Positions 16,837 through 23,331 of a stretch of DNA of 46,104 nucleotides are shown here, one piece after another. A program made the translations under genes and the position numbers. Source of the DNA: an uncultured Ruminococcus sp. (GTDB lineage Bacteria > Bacillota > Clostridia > Oscillospirales > Ruminococcaceae); the NCBI GenBank assembly GCA_946537515.1, contig CAMNFV010000003.1, forward strand, positions 1 to 46,104. The letters run 5' to 3'. The first letter of the stretch is position 1, and every line of letters starts with the position of its first letter. The notes beneath the pieces were generated by a model. The model made no database searches. It saw only the letters and a list, made by a program, of their open reading frames with translations, and had not been told where the DNA came from.

Positions 16837-17571
16837 CCGCAGAAATTCGCCGCTGACATATCCCGTTTTCCCGTTATAGGTTGTGACAAACCAGCCGTCT
16901 GTTTCTCCGTAGAGGATCAGCTGCGTATCATCCGGAATCTGTGTCAGGATTGTCCCGGAGAGTGCAGGATAATCCCGGAGATTCAGGCGGCTTCCGTTTG
17001 TCTCGACCGTGCCGTAAAACGGTTCTGTTTCGTTGATAAACGGAATTCCGAAGTAATCTGTCAGCGAGAGCACCAGCGTCATTGCAATCTGTTTCAGATT
17101 CTTCTGGATCCATTCGACATCTTCCAGATTATCGTGATAACCGATTTCTGCAAGGACTGCGACCGCCTTTGTTCGCAGCACTTCACCGAGGCGGTTTGTC
17201 GGGCGGGCAGTCACCTGATTCTCCAGCGGATAGATCCGCTGCAAATTATTTGCGATGATGGTAGCCAGCAGCTCGCTGTCCCGGCTGGACGGCGCAAAAT
17301 ACACATCAATCCCGCGCAGCATTCCTGCAAATTGTTTCGGTGCAGCATTGGAATGCAGCGCAAGATGTACATCAAATTTCCCCGCATTAGAGTCTGCAAT
17401 CGCGCCTGCTACATTCCGCTCCGGATCATTCCGGATATAAGAAATTCCGCAGGCACGCAAGTAGGGTTCCATTTCAGTCGCCAGAAGATTCATCACCATT
17501 TCTTCATTCCCGGTACCGTCTGCATAGGGATTCCACTCCTGCGTGGATGGACTTAAAAATACAATCGGCAT
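16831..17571 (-). CDS. N-acetylmuramoyl-L-alanine amidase with C-terminal SH3 domain
   Basis: 246 residues from the ATG at 17571 (MPIVFLSPSTQEWNPYADG), with AGAGG eight bases upstream; a GTG three codons earlier overlaps the ribosome binding site. The Amidase_3 fold (about 1-178) shows LSPSTQEWN, NEE (zinc ligand glutamate), LHSNAA (zinc histidine) and the catalytic AEIGYHDN. A bacterial SH3 domain (about 185-246) ends WFVTTYNGKTGYVSGEFL. It cuts the amide between MurNAc and the stem peptide. There is no signal peptide, so release may need lysis, a holin-like route or action in the mother cell. It is convergent with the PBP gene. Confidence 0.87.
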   Translation of the reverse strand: MPIVFLSPSTQEWNPYADGTGNEEMVMNLLATEMEPYLRACGISYIRNDPERNVAGAIADSNAGKFDVHLALHSNAAPKQFAGMLRGIDVYFAPSSRDSELLATIIANNLQRIYPLENQVTARPTNRLGEVLRTKAVAVLAEIGYHDNLEDVEWIQKNLKQIAMTLVLSLTDYFGIPFINETEPFYGTVETNGSRLNLRDYPALSGTILTQIPDDTQLILYGETDGWFVTTYNGKTGYVSGEFLRL

Positions 17572-17650
17572 AGAGCACACCTCTTTCTGAAATATTTCTA
17601 TATCTTATGCAGGATAATTTCTTTTGTGCATCAAAAAACGTGAAAAGCAC

Positions 17651-17679
17651 TTGCATTTCAAATATTTTTATTGTATAAT
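17651..17679 (+). promoter_or_regulatory. Sigma-A promoter for the two-component operon
   Basis: TTGCAT (17651-17656), 17-bp spacer, TATAAT (17674-17679). A GAAATATTTC palindrome lies upstream at 17589-17598. Confidence 0.8.
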
Positions 17680-17716
17680 TATAGTAGGAAGATATTTACA
17701 AAAGGGGTGATTGCAT

Positions 17717-18394
17717 ATGAGAATACTGCTCGTGGAAGATGAAACCGCGCTCTCGGATGCACTCGTTCAGATATTTCATAAGAATAAATACATCGTGGAT
17801 GCCTGTTATGACGGTGAATCCGGCCTCGACAGCGCGCTGTCCGGTATCTATGATATGATCGTGCTCGATGTCATGCTGCCGAAAATGAACGGACTGGATG
17901 TTCTGCGTGAGATCCGCAGAAATAAGCTCACCACACCGGTTCTGCTCCTGACCGCGAAAGATACGATCGCGGATAAGGTTGCCGGTCTGGATGTCGGCGC
18001 AGATGATTACATGACAAAGCCGTTCTCATCAGATGAACTGCTTGCAAGAATCCGTTCACTCTATCGCAGAAATGCAAATGTTATCTTCGAGAATGTCCTG
18101 ACATGGAGCGACCTGACGCTCAATCTCTCGACCTATGAGCTCTTCTGCGGCAAGAATTCTTTTAAGCTTGGGCTCAAGGAATTCTCAATGATGGAGCTTT
18201 TCCTTAAAAACGGAAACCGGATTCTCTCCAAGGAAACGCTGATCGTCAAAATCTGGGGTTATGAATCCGATGCGGAAAATAACAATGTCGAAGTCTATGT
18301 CAGCTTCCTGCGCAAAAAGCTGGCGCATATGAAATCAAAGGTCGCGATCAAAACAGTTCGCGGCGTCGGATATTGCCTGGAAGAAAAGGAATAA
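17717..18394 (+). CDS. OmpR/PhoB-family response regulator
   Basis: 225 residues from the ATG at 17717 (MRILLVEDE); a TTG two codons earlier is less likely. The receiver domain has the acidic pair at VEDE, the phospho-acceptor Asp51 in LDVMLP, a conserved Thr in LLLTAKD and Lys in MTKPF. The C-terminal winged helix (about 128-222) contains SKETLIVKIWG and FLRKKL and ends TVRGVGYCL. It binds DNA when phosphorylated by the kinase encoded next (34 bp downstream). Targets are unknown. Confidence 0.95.
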   Translation: MRILLVEDETALSDALVQIFHKNKYIVDACYDGESGLDSALSGIYDMIVLDVMLPKMNGLDVLREIRRNKLTTPVLLLTAKDTIADKVAGLDVGADDYMTKPFSSDELLARIRSLYRRNANVIFENVLTWSDLTLNLSTYELFCGKNSFKLGLKEFSMMELFLKNGNRILSKETLIVKIWGYESDAENNNVEVYVSFLRKKLAHMKSKVAIKTVRGVGYCLEEKE

Positions 18395-18428
18395 TCCCGG
18401 CAATTCATTCTGAAAGGAGGAATGCAGC

Positions 18429-20408
18429 ATGATCAGGAAACTCAGGCGCAGATACCTGATTACGAATATGGCACTTTTGAGCGGTACGCTTTTGATCTGC
18501 CTTGCGGTTTTGTTCGGATTCCTCTACCATTCGGAAATCAGTTCATCCTATACCGTAATGCAGGAGATGATCCGGGATGCAAATATGCCGGAACCGCCGA
18601 TGCATGAAGCAGCGGAACCAAATGCATTTTACGGAGATGCAGGTTTCATTCCGCTGGGATATGAGACGCCCTCATGCAATGAAGAAAATCGCGAAGAACG
18701 TGCTGAAGAAACGCAAAATGATGACTGGTTCTGCCGCGATTACAACGAAGGTAAATCATCCGCATTCCAGAATAACGATCAGCAGAATGACTACTGGAAG
18801 GCACCGGATCAGAATGATCAGTCCGGCGGGAATCAATACTGGGATCCGAACGGTCAGCAGCCGCAATGGCCTGGATATCCGGGATACCCGGTTTATCCGG
18901 TTTACCCGTGGCCGGTCTATCCATGGCCTGTATATCCCTGGGTTCCGCCATATGATCCGAACTGGCAAGGGGACCCGAATCAATTCAACCAGCAGCAGGG
19001 GCAAAATGAACAGCAGCAGGAACAATCAACGGAAGAACAGCCTGTTGTAACCGAACCGCCGCAAACCGAACCGCCCCAGGAAGAGGCGCAACAGGAGTAT
19101 ACAGAGCCGAACCAGGATCCGGAAGATCCTGCGGAACATGATACCGAGCCGCTTCTGACAAGGCCGCGCGATGCAGAGCATCATTCTGAAGATCGTTCGG
19201 ATACGCGCCCCACAAGAAATCCGCGGACAGACCCGCGCAGATCGACAACAACCGAGGCAGTCCCGGAAGCAACACAGCCTGCGGCCGATACATCCGAGAT
19301 TCCGCTTGCATCTGCGCCGGTTACATCGTCCTCTGAAACACAGCCCGTGATCCCTCTGCAGGAAGGTCAATATATCCCGGATGCGCTGATTGCGCAGCTT
19401 GACGATGACGGCAATATCTCCGCTTACTGCGGCAATGACAACGAGTTCACCGAGGATGAACGCTTCCAGAAGCTGCACTATGCAGCCAATGAATTCAAGC
19501 GCCGCGGTACAGAATCCGGAGTCATGCGCATCGAAGATGTTTCCTACCGCTTTATGGGTAAAAAAGACGAAAACGGTAATTTCCGGCTTGTGCTGCTTGA
19601 CCGGACGCTTGAAATCTCTACGCTGAATCGTCTGCTCTTTATCTTCCTGATGATTACCGTACTCGGTCTGCTGCTGATGTTCGGAATCAGCATGAAGCTC
19701 GCAAACTGGACCGTCAAGCCGATTGCAGTTGCCTGGGAGAAGCAAAAGCAATTTGTTGCGGACGCATCCCACGAGCTGAAAACACCGCTTGCTGTTATTT
19801 CTGCAAATACCGAGGTTATCCTTGCGAATCCGCAGGAATCCGTGGCGGGACAGAATAAATGGCTCAGCTATATCCAGTCCGAGACCATGCGCATGTCAAA
19901 ACTCGTTTCCAATCTGCTTTCTGTTGCGCGTATGGATCATAATTCGGACAGCAAGAATTCGCTCCGGTCGATTCCGCTCTCGGAAGCAGTTTCCAATGTT
20001 TGTCTCGTATTTGAACCGATCATCTACGAGAACGGTAAGACGCTGAATACGATCATTCAGCGCAATGTATCGCTGATGGCCGAGGAAGACAATATCAAGC
20101 AGCTGCTCTCAATTCTGCTGGATAATGCAGTCCTGCATTCTGTCCCGAATGCGCAGATCACAGTTTCGCTTTCCAGGGATGTTCAGGGAAAAATCCGGCT
20201 GAGTGTTGCGAATACTGCAAAGGATATCCCGAAGGAACAGCTCTCTCATTTGTTTGACCGCTTCTACAGAGTCGATACCGAGGGCAGCCCGAACGGTTCT
20301 GGCCTCGGACTCAGCATCGCAAGGAGCATTGTACGCCAAATGGGCGGCACGCTGACTGTCACGAGCGAAAACCAGCTCGTCACATTTGTGGCTGTCTTTT
20401 CCTCATAA
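18429..20408 (+). CDS. Sensor histidine kinase with a long proline/glutamine-rich ectodomain
   Basis: 659 residues. TM1 is at about 11-34 and TM2 at about 398-422, so the extracytoplasmic part is about 360 residues, far larger than usual for this kinase type. It is low-complexity: an aromatic Tyr-Pro repeat region near 151-180 (GYPVYPVYPWPVYPWPVYPW), then Gln/Glu/Pro/Thr-rich stretches to about 315, then a small folded segment before TM2. The cytoplasmic part has HisKA with His448 in ADASHELKTP and an HATPase domain with N, G1 (DIPKEQLSHLFDRFYR) and G2 (GSGLGLSIARSI) boxes. It pairs with the upstream response regulator. The ectodomain looks wall-spanning or ligand-binding by repeats (inference). 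Confidence 0.92.
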   Translation: MIRKLRRRYLITNMALLSGTLLICLAVLFGFLYHSEISSSYTVMQEMIRDANMPEPPMHEAAEPNAFYGDAGFIPLGYETPSCNEENREERAEETQNDDWFCRDYNEGKSSAFQNNDQQNDYWKAPDQNDQSGGNQYWDPNGQQPQWPGYPGYPVYPVYPWPVYPWPVYPWVPPYDPNWQGDPNQFNQQQGQNEQQQEQSTEEQPVVTEPPQTEPPQEEAQQEYTEPNQDPEDPAEHDTEPLLTRPRDAEHHSEDRSDTRPTRNPRTDPRRSTTTEAVPEATQPAADTSEIPLASAPVTSSSETQPVIPLQEGQYIPDALIAQLDDDGNISAYCGNDNEFTEDERFQKLHYAANEFKRRGTESGVMRIEDVSYRFMGKKDENGNFRLVLLDRTLEISTLNRLLFIFLMITVLGLLLMFGISMKLANWTVKPIAVAWEKQKQFVADASHELKTPLAVISANTEVILANPQESVAGQNKWLSYIQSETMRMSKLVSNLLSVARMDHNSDSKNSLRSIPLSEAVSNVCLVFEPIIYENGKTLNTIIQRNVSLMAEEDNIKQLLSILLDNAVLHSVPNAQITVSLSRDVQGKIRLSVANTAKDIPKEQLSHLFDRFYRVDTEGSPNGSGLGLSIARSIVRQMGGTLTVTSENQLVTFVAVFSS

Positions 20409-20416
20409 ATGATAAG

Positions 20417-20456
20417 ATAGAATCCCGCTGAAAAACGGCGGGATTCTATTTTTTTG
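20417..20456 (+). terminator. Intrinsic terminator after the histidine kinase
   Basis: Perfect 12-bp stem (20417-20428 with 20438-20449), nine-base loop, then seven T. Confidence 0.95.
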
Positions 20457-20489
20457 TACTTCTGCATAAGCTGACAATGGGGTGAGACA

Positions 20490-22007
20490 ATGTTGCAAAT
20501 GCAGAACAACCGTAAAATGGTAACAGAGACAATCTTTCTAAGCTGTCTTTCTGTCGGTTTGCAGGGACTCGGCCTGCTGCTGAATATATTTCTGACGCAT
20601 CAGCTTGGCGCTGCGGTTGTCGGGGAAGTCACGCTGATTGGTTCATTTTACAGTCTGGCAGCAATCCTGAGCGGCGGCTGCGGTTTTATTGCAGCAAGCA
20701 GGTTCATGTCAGAAGAGATCGGCTGCGGCGGAAGTCCGCATCGGGTTTATCAATATATCACCTGGTTTTGCCTCGCGTTAAGTACGGCAGCAGCAATTCT
20801 GCTTTGTATATTCGCTGATCTTCCCGGAAAGCTCAGCGGACAGGAGATTCTTTCAGCGCAGGCTATTCGTTTGTTAAGTCTTTCTCTGCCGCTTTCCGCG
20901 CTGGCAGGATGTCTGAAAGGGCGCTGTTACGCGCATAATCGCGTATACCTTCCGGCTGCCGCGGATTGCATTGAGTTTCTGATGCGGTCCGGTACACTCG
21001 CTTTTTGTACGCTGTTTCTGATTCCAAAAGAGATCGTTCATGTGATTACAGCAGTTGCGCTCTCCATGATCGCCGGACAGGGGAGTACTGTGCTCTTTCT
21101 GCTCTGCATACGAATGCCGCGCTGCGAGCAATGCAAGGTCTGCTCTTTTACATTCCGCTCATATTTAAAAAAAATATTCCCGATTATGATGAATGCATCG
21201 CTGGTTGCAATCCTCAGCACAGCAAATGATGCACTTGTTCCGCTGACATTGCTGCAATTCGGAAGCAGCCCGACAGAAGCACTCGCGCAATTCGGTCAGT
21301 TTGAAGCGATTATAATTCCAGCACTGTTTTTCCCGTCTGTGATTCAATGCGTCATGTCCGGCTTGATTGTCCCGGAATTATCAAAAGCAAATGCCGCGCA
21401 GGAACAGCACACAATTCGCCTCATTACAGAACGTGTCCTGGAGCAAACGATCTCCTATGCTCTTTTCATTGTAATGTATTTGGTGCAATTCGGAAATCAG
21501 ATTGGTCTGATTCTCGGGGGAGATGCCTTCACCGGGGGAATTCTCAGAGTCATGGCACCGGTCGTTCCGTTTATTTACTTGGAGATCATTTTGGAAGGTG
21601 TCTTGCGCGGCCTCGGGAAGCATAACTTCTCAACATTGAATTATTTTGGTGAATATATCGTGCGAATCTCTGTTCTGCTGATCTTCGTCCCGATGTTTGG
21701 CTTTTATGGAATCGCAGCTTCTTATCTGGCCTGTAATCTCTGCGGAAATACTGTCCGGATCTTCTTTGTACTGCGGATGACGGGCCTGAAACCGGTATGG
21801 AAACGAATCCTGATTCATCCTGCGATTGCTGTTTTTGGTACATGGCAGATCACAATTCTTCTGAAAAAAATCTGCGCGAATCTGCACATGCCTGCTTTTG
21901 CGATTATGATTCTATGCGGCATATTCGGCGGATCGCTCTACATGATGCTGCTGCGTTTGCTGAATCAGCCACAGTTACAAATTCGGCAAATCCAAAGGCA
22001 GATATAA
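20490..22007 (+). CDS. Polysaccharide-type flippase (MOP/SpoVB-like membrane protein)
   Basis: 505 residues with about 14 hydrophobic segments along the whole length, and the MOP-superfamily opening with a conserved charged first helix (VTETIFLSCLSVGLQGLGLL). The size and the paired repeats of helices fit the SpoVB/Wzx/MurJ branch, which moves lipid-linked sugars across the membrane. The exact substrate (lipid II, teichoic acid or capsule unit) is not clear. The start at 20490 has GGGGTGAG upstream. It stands alone between two strong terminators, and I see no clear promoter in the short gap before it. Confidence 0.85.
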   Translation: MLQMQNNRKMVTETIFLSCLSVGLQGLGLLLNIFLTHQLGAAVVGEVTLIGSFYSLAAILSGGCGFIAASRFMSEEIGCGGSPHRVYQYITWFCLALSTAAAILLCIFADLPGKLSGQEILSAQAIRLLSLSLPLSALAGCLKGRCYAHNRVYLPAAADCIEFLMRSGTLAFCTLFLIPKEIVHVITAVALSMIAGQGSTVLFLLCIRMPRCEQCKVCSFTFRSYLKKIFPIMMNASLVAILSTANDALVPLTLLQFGSSPTEALAQFGQFEAIIIPALFFPSVIQCVMSGLIVPELSKANAAQEQHTIRLITERVLEQTISYALFIVMYLVQFGNQIGLILGGDAFTGGILRVMAPVVPFIYLEIILEGVLRGLGKHNFSTLNYFGEYIVRISVLLIFVPMFGFYGIAASYLACNLCGNTVRIFFVLRMTGLKPVWKRILIHPAIAVFGTWQITILLKKICANLHMPAFAIMILCGIFGGSLYMMLLRLLNQPQLQIRQIQRQI

Positions 22008-22014
22008 GCAAAGA

Positions 22015-22050
22015 AAAACAGCACCGGAATCTGATAACCGGTGCTGTTTT
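22015..22050. terminator. Bidirectional terminator between the flippase and azlD genes
   Basis: Perfect 13-bp stem (AAAACAGCACCGG / CCGGTGCTGTTTT) whose A- and T-rich ends give a T-run in both directions. It serves two convergent genes. Confidence 0.93.
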
Positions 22051-22368
22051 TTATTTCAGAATCAGCGGAAGCAAGACAAGTGCAAGATAGGATGCGACAG
22101 ATGCGGACAGCGCGACAACAATCAGCGGCAGGCCGAAATACGCCAGAACAACCGCAACGATCGTACCGACGATCGCGGACGGAAGATCTTGCGTTGCATA
22201 GAAAATAGAAGGTATCGTCATCGCACTTAATACAGCATATGGAATATAATAGAGAACACTTTGAATAAACCGATTTTTGATTTTTTTACGAAAAAACGTG
22301 AACGGTACCATACGAATGATATAAGTCGTAACCGCCATGACGACAATCGCTAACAGAATTCGGGTCAT
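22051..22368 (-). CDS. azlD: AzlD-family branched-chain amino acid exporter subunit
   Basis: 105 residues with four hydrophobic segments. The N-terminus (AVTTYIIRMVPFTFFRK) carries the conserved arginine and proline typical of AzlD. It is the small partner of AzlC and together they export branched-chain amino acids or analogues. Its ATG overlaps the azlC stop by four bases (ATGA), indicating coupled translation. Confidence 0.92.
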   Translation of the reverse strand: MTRILLAIVVMAVTTYIIRMVPFTFFRKKIKNRFIQSVLYYIPYAVLSAMTIPSIFYATQDLPSAIVGTIVAVVLAYFGLPLIVVALSASVASYLALVLLPLILK

Positions 22369-23075
22369 TGTTCCGCCTCCTTTGCCTGATCTTCATCCGG
22401 AATCGGAAAAAGAATTGCACCAAATACAGAAGCAGCCAAAGCGGCAATAATCATAGCAAATCCGCCGGACATCCATTTTACGAAGAAATGCAGCAATACA
22501 GAGATTACGGCAGCTACGCTGATCACAGCAAAAATAGCGCGTGATTTCCGTGCAGGCGGCAGAATAATTGCAAGAAACATACCATAAAGCGCAATTCCAA
22601 GCGAATTGGTGATCTGCTCCGGCAGCAGCGTACCGGCAGCGGCGCCGAGCCATGTTCCGAGCGTCCAGCCCAGGAATGGTACCAAAATCAGACCATACAT
22701 ATAACGCGGCTTGACAGGATCTTTCTGAATCGAAGCAACAGCAAAGATTTCGTCCGTAATGCCATAGGATGCAAGCAATCGCTGCGGCAGACGGAAAGAA
22801 GAATCCGCTTTTTGAGACAAAACAAGACTCATCAAAGAATATCGGATATTGATTACAATTTCTGCGAGAATCAGCTCAAACATAGATGCGTTTGCGGCAA
22901 TCAGACCGACGCCCGCAACCTGACCGGCAGACGTCAGATTTGTCAGAGAAATTAAAACTGCTTGCCACACGGTCAGACCGGACTGCACAGAAAGAATGCC
23001 AAAGCTGAAAGAGACTGACAGATAACCGAGCGCAATCGAAATCCCGTCCCGCATACCGCGGCGGAATAAATGCAT
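22365..23075 (-). CDS. azlC: AzlC-family branched-chain amino acid exporter
   Basis: 236 residues from the ATG at 23075 (MHLFRRGMRDGISIALGYL), with GGAGG seven bases upstream; a TTG six codons earlier would put the ribosome binding site inside the gene. The sequence GISIALGYLSVSFSFGILS and the long hydrophobic body are typical of AzlC. A consensus promoter precedes it. It is followed by azlD. No Lrp-type regulator gene is adjacent. Confidence 0.93.
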   Translation of the reverse strand: MHLFRRGMRDGISIALGYLSVSFSFGILSVQSGLTVWQAVLISLTNLTSAGQVAGVGLIAANASMFELILAEIVINIRYSLMSLVLSQKADSSFRLPQRLLASYGITDEIFAVASIQKDPVKPRYMYGLILVPFLGWTLGTWLGAAAGTLLPEQITNSLGIALYGMFLAIILPPARKSRAIFAVISVAAVISVLLHFFVKWMSGGFAMIIAALAASVFGAILFPIPDEDQAKEAEQ

Positions 23076-23111
23076 AATGAAACCTCCGTTCAAATAAACA
23101 CTCCGAAGCTA

Positions 23112-23140
23112 ATTATAACAGAAAATGACGCGTTTGTCAA
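23112..23140 (-). promoter_or_regulatory. Sigma-A promoter for azlCD
   Basis: TTGACA (23135-23140), 17-bp spacer, TATAAT (23112-23117), both perfect on the minus strand. Confidence 0.9.
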
Positions 23141-23244
23141 ACACCGGTTTCAAGTTCCTGAATACGGTCTTCCAACGATACCCGCTTAAACCCCTTCTCT
23201 AATTGCACCAAATATGGATTAGATGCAATTATATAGATAGTCAC
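23137..23244 (-). pseudogene. Short coding remnant (35 codons) without a ribosome binding site
   Basis: On the minus strand a frame from GTG at 23244 to TGA at 23137 reads IIASNPYLVQLEKGFKRV, then SLEDRIQELETGV. Its composition is that of a real protein C-terminus, resembling the acidic tail of small DNA-binding antitoxin-type proteins. There is no Shine-Dalgarno site and an in-frame stop sits just upstream. Its stop codon lies in the azlC -35 box. I read it as a decayed gene end; a real micro-ORF is less likely. Confidence 0.3.
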
Positions 23245-23277
23245 CTGTCAGGATAGATTACCGGACAACCCACACAA

Positions 23278-23316
23278 AGAACCGATCCGCTCCGATATTA
23301 GAAACGAATCGGTTCT
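23278..23316 (-). terminator. Possible terminator downstream of the dockerin hydrolase
   Basis: AGAACCGAT (23278-23286) pairs with ATCGGTTCT (23308-23316), with partial extension inward. On the minus strand it is followed by TTTGTGT only, so the T-run is weak. The rest of 23141-23277 has the remnant above and an AATTGCA...TGCAATT dyad near 23200-23230, and nothing else I can name. Confidence 0.5.
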
Positions 23317-23331
23317 ATATGAATTTCGTTA

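Noticed and set aside
18880-18955. Short DNA tandem repeat that could suggest a CRISPR or VNTR
   Set aside because: The units are 6-15 bp, without spacers, and encode the Tyr-Pro repeat of the sensor kinase in frame.
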